Assembly (NCBI RefSeq): GCF_003416895.1
Contig: NZ_QVIO01000001.1
Coordinates: 1,984,001 to 2,048,000, forward strand
DNA length: 64,000 nucleotides
Reading direction: 5' to 3'
Source: Duganella sp. BJB476
GTDB lineage: Bacteria; Pseudomonadota; Gammaproteobacteria; Burkholderiales; Burkholderiaceae_D
Of this stretch, positions 26,424 to 35,026 are shown piece after piece. Below the pieces are notes generated by a model. That model worked only from the letters and a program-made list of their open reading frames with translations. It was not told the DNA's origin and made no database searches. The translations under genes were made by a program, and so were the position numbers. The stretch's first letter is position 1. The number at the start of each line of letters is the position of its first letter.

Positions 26424-27509
26424 TTAGAGCCGCTGTTCGCTGGCCCCGTCAAAAAGAGAAATGCGCTTGGTGCGGATCGAGAAGCTGATGTCCTTCTCGG
26501 TTTCGAGATGCTGCTGGTCCTGCACGATGCCCGCGACCTGGGTACCGTGGAAGTCCAGCCACAACACGCGGTGCGCGCCCATCGCCTCGATCAGCGAGAC
26601 CGATGCGCACACCACGTTTTCAGCGCCGTCGCAATTGCCGACGTCGATGTCTTCAGGCCGCACGCCCAGCACACATTCGTGCTTGCCGGCCGGCTGCTGC
26701 TTGAATGGATAATCCGTCACGTCGACGGACATATGATCGTTGCGGAACACGGTGCGGCCGCCCTCCTGCTCCAACTTGCCCTTGAACAGATTCATGCCGG
26801 GCGAACCAAGGAAGGTCGCTACGAACAGATTGGCCGGCTCGCTGTAGATATTGGCCGGCGTATCGAACTGCTGAACCACGCCGCCCTTCATCACCGCCAT
26901 GCGCTGCGCCAGCGTCATCGCCTCGACCTGGTCGTGGGTCACGTAGATCATGGTGGCGCCCAACTGCTTGTGCAGCTGCTTCAGTTCGCGCCGCAGTTCA
27001 GTGCGCAGCTTGGCGTCCAGGTTCGACAACGGTTCATCGAACAGCATCACGTCCGCCTCGCGCACGATGGCGCGGCCGATCGCCACGCGCTGACGCTGGC
27101 CGCCGGACAGGTTGGCCGGCTTGCGCTTCAACAGCGGCCCCAGTTGCAGCATGTCCGAAGCGCGCGCGACGCGGCGGGCGATTTCCGCTTTCGGCGTGCC
27201 GTTGATGCGCAGGCCGAAGGACATATTGGCCTCCACGTTCATGGTCGGGTACAGCGCGTACGACTGGAACACCAGCGCGATGCCGCGATCCTTCGGGTCG
27301 GCCCAGGTCATGTCCTTGCCGCCGATTTCGATCTGGCCGGAGGTGGTGTCGATCAAGCCCGCGATGGAATGCAGAAGCGTCGATTTGCCGCAGCCCGATG
27401 GGCCCAGCAGCACCACGAACTCCCCTGCTTTCACATCCAGGTTCAACGACTCGATGACCTTGTTGCCGCCCAGCTGAATCTGCAAATTACGAATAGCTAC
27501 GTTAGACAT
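26424..27509 (-). CDS. Sugar ABC transporter ATPase (MalK/UgpC type)
   Basis: 361-aa cytoplasmic ATPase that powers the adjacent sugar importer. Walker A GPSGCGKST (about 36-44), Q-loop VFQSYALYP, signature LSGGQRQRVAIGRA, Walker B VMLFDEPLSNLD and H-loop VTHDQ are all intact. The C-terminal 120 residues form the OB-type MalK regulatory domain, with GVRPEDI. It is the last gene of the GH1-SBP-permease-permease-ATPase operon, 2 bases from the permease. Confidence 0.94.
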   Translation of the reverse strand: MSNVAIRNLQIQLGGNKVIESLNLDVKAGEFVVLLGPSGCGKSTLLHSIAGLIDTTSGQIEIGGKDMTWADPKDRGIALVFQSYALYPTMNVEANMSFGLRINGTPKAEIARRVARASDMLQLGPLLKRKPANLSGGQRQRVAIGRAIVREADVMLFDEPLSNLDAKLRTELRRELKQLHKQLGATMIYVTHDQVEAMTLAQRMAVMKGGVVQQFDTPANIYSEPANLFVATFLGSPGMNLFKGKLEQEGGRTVFRNDHMSVDVTDYPFKQQPAGKHECVLGVRPEDIDVGNCDGAENVVCASVSLIEAMGAHRVLWLDFHGTQVAGIVQDQQHLETEKDISFSIRTKRISLFDGASEQRL

Positions 27510-27511
27510 GT

Positions 27512-28486
27512 TTAACCCTTCACTGCGCCAGAGGCGATGCCGCGCACGAACCAGCGGCCGGAAATGAAATAGAGAGCCAGCGGCACGACCGACGTCAGGA
27601 TGGTCGCAGCCATGTTGACGTTGTACAGGCGCTCGCCGGTGGTGGTGTTGATGATGTTGTTCAGCTGGACCGTCATCGGCAGATGCTCGGAACCCGCGAA
27701 CACCAGGCCAAGCAGGAAGTCATTCCAGATGCCGGTGACCTGCATGATGACGGCGACCACGATCACCGGCGTCGACATCGGCAGCATCAGCTGCAGGAAG
27801 ATGCGCCAGAAACCGCCGCCGTCGATACGTGCGGCCTTGAACAACTCCATCGGCAGCGCCGCGTAGTAGTTACGGAACAGGAGCGTCATCACCGGCATGC
27901 CAAAGATCGTGTGGATCAGCACAATGCCGGGCAAAGAACTGAACAGGTTCACCGCAGCCAGCACGCGCACCAGCGGGTACACCATCACCTGCACAGGAAT
28001 GAAGGCGCCCATCATCAGGACCGCGAACAGCAGGCCCGCGCCGCGCGGCCGCCAGAACGACAGCGCATAGCCGTTCACCGCGCCGATGGCGATCGACAGG
28101 ATGGTACTCGGCACCACAATGGCGACCGAGTTCCAGAAGCCGCCGCGTATGCCGTTGCATTCCAGTCCCGTGCAGGCGGACTGCCACGCTTGCAGCCAGG
28201 GCTCCAGGGTCGCATGCATCGGCAGCGCGAACAGCGTGCCGAGGCGGATCTCCTCCATCGGCTTGACCGACGTCACCAGCATCACATACAGCGGCAGCAG
28301 GAAGAACAGCGCCGCCACGATCAGGAAGCCGTAGACGCCGATGCGGGCCGGCGTCCACGCCAGCTTGCGGCGCGGCTTGATGGCCGGCGGTGCACCAGCG
28401 ATGCTGTCATTGGCGGCGGCGCCCGGCGCCAGCTCTGCTGCTTTTTCCATTCCTGCCTTATCGAGTTTGACGACCTGCCCCATCAT
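27512..28486 (-). CDS. Sugar ABC transporter permease (MalG type)
   Basis: 324 aa from ATG 28486, which overlaps the stop of the previous permease (ATGA). The longer open frame upstream is only the shadow of that gene. After a hydrophilic N-terminus of about 45 residues there are six membrane helices. The EAA loop for coupling to the ATPase is seen in LPMELFKAARIDGGGFWRIFLQLMLP. With the partner permease it forms the heterodimeric channel. Confidence 0.92.
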   Translation of the reverse strand: MMGQVVKLDKAGMEKAAELAPGAAANDSIAGAPPAIKPRRKLAWTPARIGVYGFLIVAALFFLLPLYVMLVTSVKPMEEIRLGTLFALPMHATLEPWLQAWQSACTGLECNGIRGGFWNSVAIVVPSTILSIAIGAVNGYALSFWRPRGAGLLFAVLMMGAFIPVQVMVYPLVRVLAAVNLFSSLPGIVLIHTIFGMPVMTLLFRNYYAALPMELFKAARIDGGGFWRIFLQLMLPMSTPVIVVAVIMQVTGIWNDFLLGLVFAGSEHLPMTVQLNNIINTTTGERLYNVNMAATILTSVVPLALYFISGRWFVRGIASGAVKG

Positions 28487-29367
28487 GCCCCCTTCGCGGC
28501 GCGACGGTTGCGCACATAGTACAGCGGCGCGACAATGGCCAGCACCGTGGACAGCAGCACGATCGATGCCGCCGAAGCGAGGCCGATGTTGGCGCGGCCG
28601 AACAGGTAATCCATGATGAACTTGGCCGGCACTTCGCTGGCCGTTCCAGGCCCGCCCTGCGTCATCGCGACCACCGAGTCGAACACCTTCACCACCATCA
28701 CGAACAGCAGCACGAAGGCGGTGGACACGGACGCCCCCAGCATCGGCAGCACGATACTGACGTAGACGCGCCAGCGCGGGATGCCGTCGATGCGGGCGGC
28801 CTTCCACAATTCCTCGTCGACGCCGCGCAGGCCGGACAACATCAGCGCCATCACCAGGCCGGAAGCCTGCCACACGGTGGCGATGACGATGGTGTAGATC
28901 GCCATGTCCTGGTCGACGATCCAGTCGAACTTGGCGTCGGCGAAGCCCAGCTTGTGCAGCACTTCCTGGATGCCCAGTTCGGGATTCAAGATCCACTGCC
29001 AGATCAGGCCCGTGGCCACGAACGACATCGCATACGGATACAGGAAGATGGTGCGCAGAGCGCCTTCCGCCATCACCTTCTGGTCGATGAACACGGCCAG
29101 CAGGAAGCCAATGACCAGGCAGGCGGCGATGAACAGCACGCCATAAACGGCGACGTTTTGCAGCGACAGCAGCCAGCGCTCGTTGTTAAACAAGCGGATG
29201 TACTGCGAGGCGCCGACAAAGTCGCTGGCCGGGAAGGTGCGCGAACTGCTGACCGACACGCGGGCCGTCCACAGCATCGTGCCCAGGTAGGCCAGCAGCA
29301 CCGTCAATGCCATCGGTATCATGGCGACGTAGGCGGCGATGGAAACGCTTTGACGCTTCTTGGCCAT
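28483..29367 (-). CDS. Sugar ABC transporter permease (MalF type)
   Basis: 294-aa inner-membrane permease with six predicted helices. The EAA loop is VDEELWKAARIDGIPRWRVYVSIVLP. It lies 3 bases after the binding-protein gene and overlaps the second permease by four bases. The sequence style matches GtsB-like glucose/oligosaccharide permeases of Pseudomonas. Confidence 0.92.
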   Translation of the reverse strand: MAKKRQSVSIAAYVAMIPMALTVLLAYLGTMLWTARVSVSSSRTFPASDFVGASQYIRLFNNERWLLSLQNVAVYGVLFIAACLVIGFLLAVFIDQKVMAEGALRTIFLYPYAMSFVATGLIWQWILNPELGIQEVLHKLGFADAKFDWIVDQDMAIYTIVIATVWQASGLVMALMLSGLRGVDEELWKAARIDGIPRWRVYVSIVLPMLGASVSTAFVLLFVMVVKVFDSVVAMTQGGPGTASEVPAKFIMDYLFGRANIGLASAASIVLLSTVLAIVAPLYYVRNRRAAKGA

Positions 29368-29370
29368 GGC

Positions 29371-30630
29371 TTATTGGTCCTTCAGCGCGCGGGCAAAGGC
29401 TTTTTGCGCGTCGTCCGCCGACTGGTTCTTGTTCCAGTAGCTGGTCAGCACGTCCTGCAAGGCGCCGGTGGTGTCCGGGGTCGCCAGCATTTCGGCGTTC
29501 GGCAGCTGGCGGCTCTTGTCCTTGATGATGGCCAGGCCCTGCTTGGCGCAGATGTCCAGCGTCGATTCGTCGACATCGCCGCGAATCGGGATCGCGCCCT
29601 TGCGCGAGTTGAAGGCCACCTGCGCAGCCGGCGAAGTAACCACCGTCGCCAGCAGCTTCTGCGCCTTGACGGCGTTGGCGTCCGTGGTTTTCGGGAACAC
29701 GAAGGCGTCGCCGGCGACGATGTACGGCGCTTTCGGACCGAAGCCGGGGAAGCAGCCGAAGTCCTTGCCCGCCACCTGCTTGGCCGACGAGAACTCGCCC
29801 TTGGCCCAGTCACCCATGATCTGCACGCCGGCCTTGCCGCTGACGACCATCGCCGTCGCATCGTTCCAGTTGCGGCCCGGCGAGCCTGCATCCACAAAGG
29901 CTTTCAGTTTCTTGAAGTCGACCAGCACTTGCTTGAAGGCCGGCGACATCACGGCCTTTTGATCGCGGTCGCGGTACACCTTCAGGTACAGGTCGGAGCC
30001 GCCGACCATCGCGAAGATGGCGTCGAAGGTGATCTTCTCCTGCCATACCTGGCCGCCGAAGGCCAACGGCACCAGGCCTGCCGCCTTCAGCTTGGCCAGC
30101 TGCGCCAGGAACTCGTCCCAGGTTTGCGGCTCGTTGGTGATGCCGGCTTTTTTATACGCGGCCTTGGAATAGAAGAACCAGGCCGGCATATGGATGTCCA
30201 CCGGCGCGGCGTAGAAGTGGCCGTTGATCTTGATCGCGGCCAGTATTGACGGCGGCATGACCTGGTCCCACTTGCCGGTGGCAGCGACGTCGTCGACGTT
30301 GTTCAGCAAGCCCTGTTCGACAAAATCGCGGAACTGCTTGGAAGTGTTGAACTGCGCGGCCGTCGGCGCATTGCCGCCGACGATGCGATTGATGGTGGTG
30401 GCGCGCGACTGATCGGCGCCGGCGATGGCGTTGTCGATCCACAGGCCGCCGGCCTTGTTGTACGCGTCCGCGAACTGCTTGACCGCCTGGGATTCGCCGC
30501 CCGACGTCCACCAATGGATCACCGTTGCCTTAAGCGGTGCCGGCGCCTGCGCTTGCGCAGTCGTGGACAACCCCGCGCATGCGGCCAGGGCGAGCGCCAT
30601 GGCGCTTCCCAGTTTTGTAGCCTTAATCAT
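29371..30630 (-). CDS. Periplasmic sugar-binding protein of ABC transporter (GtsA-like)
   Basis: 419 aa with signal peptide (about 1-28, ending STTAQAQA). The mature start is ATVIHWWTSGGESQAVKQF, followed by IVGGNAPTAAQFN, features of the glucose/mannose-binding GtsA group within extracellular solute-binding family 1. AGGAG precedes the ATG. With the GH1 enzyme upstream, the ligand is probably glucose or a beta-glucoside such as cellobiose (inference). Confidence 0.92.
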   Translation of the reverse strand: MIKATKLGSAMALALAACAGLSTTAQAQAPAPLKATVIHWWTSGGESQAVKQFADAYNKAGGLWIDNAIAGADQSRATTINRIVGGNAPTAAQFNTSKQFRDFVEQGLLNNVDDVAATGKWDQVMPPSILAAIKINGHFYAAPVDIHMPAWFFYSKAAYKKAGITNEPQTWDEFLAQLAKLKAAGLVPLAFGGQVWQEKITFDAIFAMVGGSDLYLKVYRDRDQKAVMSPAFKQVLVDFKKLKAFVDAGSPGRNWNDATAMVVSGKAGVQIMGDWAKGEFSSAKQVAGKDFGCFPGFGPKAPYIVAGDAFVFPKTTDANAVKAQKLLATVVTSPAAQVAFNSRKGAIPIRGDVDESTLDICAKQGLAIIKDKSRQLPNAEMLATPDTTGALQDVLTSYWNKNQSADDAQKAFARALKDQ

Positions 30631-30641
30631 TCTGTCTCCTG

Positions 30642-30658
30642 TGGGCGTCGAGCGCCCA
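30642..30658 (-). promoter_or_regulatory. Intercistronic hairpin before the binding-protein gene
   Basis: TGGGCG-TCGAG-CGCCCA forms a stable stem between the beta-glucosidase stop and the binding-protein AGGAG. It has no T-tract. It may stabilise the downstream mRNA, since binding proteins are usually made in excess, or slow read-through. Confidence 0.3.
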
Positions 30659-30687
30659 TTTTATTCGGATGGCTGCCGGAAGTTCAA

Positions 30688-32064
30688 TTATTTGGCGTCC
30701 CGTTTAGCGAGGAAATCCGCCACCAGCCTGGCGCTGCGCTTCAACGTGCGCTTCTGGGTCGCATAATCCACATGGATGATACCGAAACGGCGCTCGTATC
30801 CGAAGGCCCATTCAAAATTGTCCATCAACGACCAGATAAAGTAGCCGCGTACATCGACGCCCGCCTTCACCGCCTGGTTCACCGCTTCCAGATGGCGGTT
30901 CAGGAACGAGATGCGCTGGCGGTCATCGACTTCGCCGGCGATCACCTCATCGTCGGTGGCCATGCCGTTCTCGGTGATGTAGATCGGCGGCAGGTTCGGG
31001 TAATCGCGGCGGAAGCCGACCAGCAGGTGGCGCAGGCCGTCCGGGTAGACTTCCCATCCCATCTGGGTACGCTCCACGCCTTCCAGGTCCACCTCGTGAT
31101 AACCGTGCTTGCCGTCGCTGACGACATTGGTGCGGAAGTAGTAATTGATGCCGAGGAAATCGAGCTTGCTGCCGATGATGTCCATGTCGCCGGCCAGCAC
31201 CAGCGGCTCGGCGCCCGGCCACAGCTCCCACAGCGCCGACGGATAGGACTTCTTCAACAGCGGATCGAGGACCCAGTTATTGTGCTGAAGCTCGAACAGC
31301 CAAGCCGCGCGCTGGTCGGCGTCGCTGCTGCCGGTGGAGGTGCCGCGGCCGACGTTGGCGACGATGCCCACTTGCGCCGCCGGATCGTTGGCGCGCAGGT
31401 GCGCCACCGCCAGGCCGTGGCCCAGCAGCAGATGGTGCATGGCCTGCGTGGCGTAGACCACGTCCTGCTTGCCCGGCGCGTGGTGGCCGGTGCCGTAGCC
31501 GTGCATGGCCGAGCACCAGGGCTCGTTCAGCGTGGCCCAGGCGTCCACCAGGCCGGTCAGCTCCTTGCTGATCATGTCGGCGTATTCGGCGAAGCGGTAG
31601 GCCGTGTCGCGGTTGACCCAGCCGCCCTTGTCTTCCAGGTGCTGCGGCAGGTCCCAGTGGTACAGCGTGACGTAAGTCTTCAGGCCCTTGGCGCGCAGCG
31701 CCGTCAGCAGCTTGCGGTAGAAGGCGATGCCCTTTTGATTCGGCTGGCCGTCCGCCGTCATCACGCGCGGCCAGGAGATCGACAGGCGATAGGCGCCGAC
31801 GTTCAGGCTGGCCAGCAGTTCGATGTCTTCCGGCCAGCGGTGGTAATGGTCGCAGGCGACGTCGCCGGTGTCGCCGGCCAGCGTCTTGCCCGGCGTGGCC
31901 GAGAAGGTGTCCCAGATCGAGGGAATGCGGCCGTCTTCGGCGATGGCGCCTTCAATTTGATAGGCCGCGGTGGCGGCGCCCAGCAGGAAATCCTTATTCC
32001 ACAGGACCGAATCGGCCGGCGGCGAGAACGTCTCTTCCAGTGCTACTGATGCATCAACAACCAC
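30688..32064 (-). CDS. bgl: Beta-glucosidase, glycoside hydrolase family 1
   Basis: 458 aa, cytoplasmic, no signal peptide. GH1 motifs: FLLGAATAAYQIEGA, acid/base glutamate in TLNEPWCSAMHGY, nucleophile glutamate in IYITENGMA, and the +1 region WSLMDNFEWAFGYERRFG. It retains the glycosidic bond and releases glucose from imported beta-glucosides. The start is GTG at 32062-32064 with AAGGAG seven bases upstream. It is the first gene of the sugar operon, 25 bases downstream of the LacI-type operator. Confidence 0.94.
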   Translation of the reverse strand: MVVDASVALEETFSPPADSVLWNKDFLLGAATAAYQIEGAIAEDGRIPSIWDTFSATPGKTLAGDTGDVACDHYHRWPEDIELLASLNVGAYRLSISWPRVMTADGQPNQKGIAFYRKLLTALRAKGLKTYVTLYHWDLPQHLEDKGGWVNRDTAYRFAEYADMISKELTGLVDAWATLNEPWCSAMHGYGTGHHAPGKQDVVYATQAMHHLLLGHGLAVAHLRANDPAAQVGIVANVGRGTSTGSSDADQRAAWLFELQHNNWVLDPLLKKSYPSALWELWPGAEPLVLAGDMDIIGSKLDFLGINYYFRTNVVSDGKHGYHEVDLEGVERTQMGWEVYPDGLRHLLVGFRRDYPNLPPIYITENGMATDDEVIAGEVDDRQRISFLNRHLEAVNQAVKAGVDVRGYFIWSLMDNFEWAFGYERRFGIIHVDYATQKRTLKRSARLVADFLAKRDAK

Positions 32065-32088
32065 AGCGACTCCTTCGTCTATTCGTGA

Positions 32089-32106
32089 AGTGGAAGCGCT
32101 TCCACT
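32089..32106. promoter_or_regulatory. LacI-family operator (perfect 18-bp palindrome)
   Basis: AGTGGAAGCGCTTCCACT is a perfect palindrome with the central CG and TGGAAGCGCTTCCA core typical of LacI/CelR/BglR-type operators. It sits just downstream of the predicted transcription start and upstream of the GH1 ribosome-binding site, the position of a roadblock operator. Confidence 0.85.
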
Positions 32107-32116
32107 GATGTTGTCG

Positions 32117-32146
32117 ATAGTACTACTGAAGAAATTCTGGTGTCAA
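32117..32146 (-). promoter_or_regulatory. Sigma-70 promoter of the beta-glucosidase/ABC operon
   Basis: Minus strand: perfect -35 TTGACA (32141-32146), 18-base spacer, -10 TACTAT (32117-32122). The transcription start would fall near 32110, immediately before the operator. Confidence 0.75.
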
Positions 32147-32177
32147 CGAAATTCTGGAGTTTTTGTAACTTGGCTAC

Positions 32178-32215
32178 AAAAACGGCACAGCGACCGAAGC
32201 GGCTGTGCCGTTTTT
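32178..32215. terminator. Terminator downstream of phaR
   Basis: AAAAACGGCACAG (32178-32190) pairs with CTGTGCCGTTTTT (32203-32215). T residues follow the stem on both strands, but it lies after the phaR stop on the minus strand and isolates phaR from the sugar operon promoter. Confidence 0.85.
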
Positions 32216-32236
32216 AATGCAGCGGACCGTGAAGGA

Positions 32237-32803
32237 TTACTTCTTGTCGGTCGGCGGCACGCCCGGAACGAAGGGGAAGGTGCCGAAGATGTTCTTGCTC
32301 TGGCTTTGCATCTGCTCTTGCATCTGCACGAACAGGCTCTTGCTCTGGTCGATGTAGTTGTTCATCATGCCCTGCATCATCGGGCCCTGGACGTTCATGA
32401 ACTGCGTCCACATTTCCGGGCTGAATGGCTTGCCTTCCAGGCCGCCGGCCGTGGTGCCGGTGAACTTGCGCTGGATGTCGGTAAAGGCTTGCACGTTCTT
32501 TTCCAGGTACGAGCCCATCATGCCCTGCATGGCGTGGCCGTAGAAGCGGATGATCTGTGCCAGCACGTCGCTGGAGAACATCGGCGCGCCGCTGGCCTCT
32601 TCTTCCAGGATGATCTGGAGCAGGATGCTGCGGCTCAGGTCTTCATTGCTCTTGGCGTCGACCACGGTGAATTCTTCGTTGTCCAGCACCAGCTGCTTGA
32701 CGTCCGTCAGCGTGATGTAGGAACTGGTCTGCGTGTCGTACAGACGGCGATTCGGGTATTTCTTAATCAGACGTTCAGCATTTTTTTTCGCACTACTCAT
32801 CAC
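32237..32803 (-). CDS. phaR: Polyhydroxyalkanoate synthesis repressor
   Basis: 188-aa cytoplasmic regulator that binds PHA granules and represses phasin and PHA genes. The N-terminal PHB/PHA accumulation regulator DNA-binding domain contains IKKYPNRRLYDTQTSSYITL, followed by the paired accumulation-regulator domain (RSILLQIILEEE). The C-terminus is Gln/Met rich, with several Met residues that could contact granules. It lies downstream of phaC on the same strand but is separated from it by a terminator. Confidence 0.95.
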   Translation of the reverse strand: MMSSAKKNAERLIKKYPNRRLYDTQTSSYITLTDVKQLVLDNEEFTVVDAKSNEDLSRSILLQIILEEEASGAPMFSSDVLAQIIRFYGHAMQGMMGSYLEKNVQAFTDIQRKFTGTTAGGLEGKPFSPEMWTQFMNVQGPMMQGMMNNYIDQSKSLFVQMQEQMQSQSKNIFGTFPFVPGVPPTDKK

Positions 32804-32843
32804 AAGTCCACTTATTGCGCCGCAGCGCGTACTCTAACAATTC

Positions 32844-32871
32844 GAAAAAAAAGCGAACTTCGGTCCGCTTT
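32844..32871 (-). terminator. Terminator downstream of phaC
   Basis: Minus-strand stem AAAGCGGAC / GTTCGCTTT (32871-32863 and 32858-32850) with a four-base CGAA loop and one G-U pair, followed by eight or more T residues. Confidence 0.75.
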
Positions 32872-33001
32872 CCCACTAGCCTACTTTTTCTATTATAGAG
32901 GGGAAAAAGCATGTCTTGCACAATCTGATATAACTTTTGGGTTTTATTGCAACGCAACCAAATTTACAGATAGACAATAGTATGCTTTTTCCCTGCTGAA
33001 A

Positions 33002-34738
33002 TTAATCTGCACGTACCTTCACATAGCGGCCGGGGGCCGGTTCGATGGCATGGTAACGGGCATTGCCGGGTTTGGCCTTGGGCTTGACGTCCTTGCCGCC
33101 GTGCTCGGCCAGGAAGGCGGCCCACTCCGGCCACCAGCTGCCCGGGTTTTCCGTCGCCCCAGCCATCCATGCTTCGCCATCCTGCGGCTTGGCAACGGCG
33201 CGGCCCAGCGGCTTGTCGTTGGTCCAGTAGCTGCGCTTGTTCTTCGCCGGCGAATTGATCACGCCCGCGATGTGGCCGGATGCGCCCAGCACGAAGCGGT
33301 TGGCCTTGACCTTGCCCGGATTGAGGATGTTCATCGAGCTGAAGGCCGACATCCACGGCACGATGTGGTCTTCCCGCGAGCCGTAGATGAAGGCCGGCGC
33401 GTCGATGCTGCTCAGGTCGACCTTCTGGCCCGCCACCTTCAGCTTGCCGGTCTTGAGCTTGTTCTCGAGGTAGGTGTTGCGCAGGTACCAGCAGAACATC
33501 GGGCCCGGCAGATTGGTGCTGTCCGAGTTCCAGTACAGCAGGTCGAACGGCGGCGGTTCGTTGCCCTTCAGGTAGTTGGACTGCACGTAGTTCCACACCA
33601 GGTCGTTCGGACGCAGGCTGGAGAAGGTGCTGGCCAAGTCGCGGCCGGGCATCAGGCCACCGCCCTTCAGTTGCTGCTCGCGCATAGCTACCTGGGCTTC
33701 GTCGACAAACACGTCCAGCACGCCGGTATCGCTGAAGTCGAGGAAGGTGGTCAGCAGGGTCAGGCTGGAGGCCGGCTTTTCGCCGCGCGCCGCCAGCACC
33801 GACAGCGCGGTCGAGACCAGTGTGCCGCCGACGCAGAAGCCCAGCATGTTCATCTGGTCCTGGCCGCTGATGTCCTGCACCACGTGGATCGCTTCGATCA
33901 CGCCCTGGTCGACATAATCGTCCCAGGTGGTGCCGGCCAGCGACTGGTCGGGATTGCTCCACGAGATCAGGAACACGCTGTTGCCCTGCTCCACCGCATA
34001 GCGCACCAACGAATTTTCCGGTTGCAAATCAAGGATGTAGAACTTGTTGATGCAAGGCGGCACCATCAGCAGCGGGCGCTGGTGCACCGTGGCAGTGACC
34101 GGCTTGTACTGGATCAGCTGGAACAGCGGATTCTCATACACCACCGTGCCCTCGGTCGTGGCCAGGTTGCGGCCCACTTCGAACGCCGATTCGTCGGACA
34201 GCGAGATATGACCCTTGTTCATGTCGGCCAGCATATTGGCCAGGCCCTTGGTCAGGCTCTCGCCCTTGGTTTCGATCAGCTTTTGCTGCGCCTCGGGATT
34301 GGTGGCCAGGAAGTTGGCCGGCGACATGGCGTCGATGATCTGCTGCACGGCAAAGCGGATTTTCTGCTTTTGCTGGCCGGAGGTTTCCACCGTGTCGACC
34401 ATGGCATTCAGGAATTTGGCGTTGAGCAGGTATGATGCCGCATTGAACGACGACATGGGATTGCCCTGCCAGGCGTTTGAAGTGAAGCGGCGGTCGGCCA
34501 CATCGGGCGTTTTGCCGGACAAAAACTCCTGCCATAAATCGCCAAAATCTTGCAGATACTGGTTTTTCAGCTGCTCCATGGCCTCCGGCTTCACCGAGGC
34601 GCCCACATCCTGCATCATGGCGGCCAGCGGATTGGCGTCCGTGGTGGGCGCCATATTGAACCAGGATTGCCACTGTCCGGGGTCGCTCATCTGCGACATC
34701 CAGGCGTTGGCAATGGCTTGAGGATCTGGCAAATTCAT
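33002..34738 (-). CDS. phaC: Class I polyhydroxyalkanoate synthase
   Basis: Polymerises (R)-3-hydroxyacyl-CoA to PHA on granules. The 578 aa are in the class I size range. The N-terminal PhaC_N domain is followed by an alpha/beta-hydrolase core. The lipase-box cysteine is in MLGFCVGGTLVS, the catalytic aspartate in SREDHIVPWMSAF and the histidine in GASGHIAGVINSP. AGGG lies before the ATG. No phaA or phaB is adjacent. Confidence 0.96.
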   Translation of the reverse strand: MNLPDPQAIANAWMSQMSDPGQWQSWFNMAPTTDANPLAAMMQDVGASVKPEAMEQLKNQYLQDFGDLWQEFLSGKTPDVADRRFTSNAWQGNPMSSFNAASYLLNAKFLNAMVDTVETSGQQKQKIRFAVQQIIDAMSPANFLATNPEAQQKLIETKGESLTKGLANMLADMNKGHISLSDESAFEVGRNLATTEGTVVYENPLFQLIQYKPVTATVHQRPLLMVPPCINKFYILDLQPENSLVRYAVEQGNSVFLISWSNPDQSLAGTTWDDYVDQGVIEAIHVVQDISGQDQMNMLGFCVGGTLVSTALSVLAARGEKPASSLTLLTTFLDFSDTGVLDVFVDEAQVAMREQQLKGGGLMPGRDLASTFSSLRPNDLVWNYVQSNYLKGNEPPPFDLLYWNSDSTNLPGPMFCWYLRNTYLENKLKTGKLKVAGQKVDLSSIDAPAFIYGSREDHIVPWMSAFSSMNILNPGKVKANRFVLGASGHIAGVINSPAKNKRSYWTNDKPLGRAVAKPQDGEAWMAGATENPGSWWPEWAAFLAEHGGKDVKPKAKPGNARYHAIEPAPGRYVKVRAD

Positions 34739-34784
34739 GTTTGATTCCCTAAAAATAGTTTAAATATCTTTACTTGGGCTGCTG

Positions 34785-35009
34785 ATGCTGATTGTTGCTA
34801 TTGCTTGGATCTACGTGGTCGGACTGATGGCTCTGACCGAGCCCACCGTCGTTGCGGGAATTGTAACGTTTTTGTTCTACTGCGTGCTGCCCTTGGGTAC
34901 TTTGATTTACATCTCGGGCACCGGCAAGCGCAAAGCCCGGCGCCGCGCGGCCGAACTGGCGGCGCACGAGGCCCGCCAGGCCGCCGCCCAAACCGAAACG
35001 GAAGACTAA
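34785..35009 (+). CDS. Small two-helix membrane protein, function unknown
   Basis: 74 aa. Two membrane helices (about 2-17 and 23-45, GIVTFLFYCVLPLGTLIYI) are followed by a basic, Ala/Arg/Glu-rich cytoplasmic tail (KRKARRRAAELAAHEA). The start is ATG inside a plausible promoterless stretch just after the divergent phaC. The charge-segregated protein-like composition supports a real gene. The overlapping opposite-strand frame has no such features. Confidence 0.6.
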   Translation: MLIVAIAWIYVVGLMALTEPTVVAGIVTFLFYCVLPLGTLIYISGTGKRKARRRAAELAAHEARQAAAQTETED

Positions 35010-35026
35010 GCCAGCGGCTGTTCGAT

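Noticed and set aside
27512..28996. Extended 494-codon MalG-type permease
   Set aside because: The first 170 residues are an Arg/Gly-rich shadow of the MalF-type gene; ATGA overlap at 28486 marks the real start.
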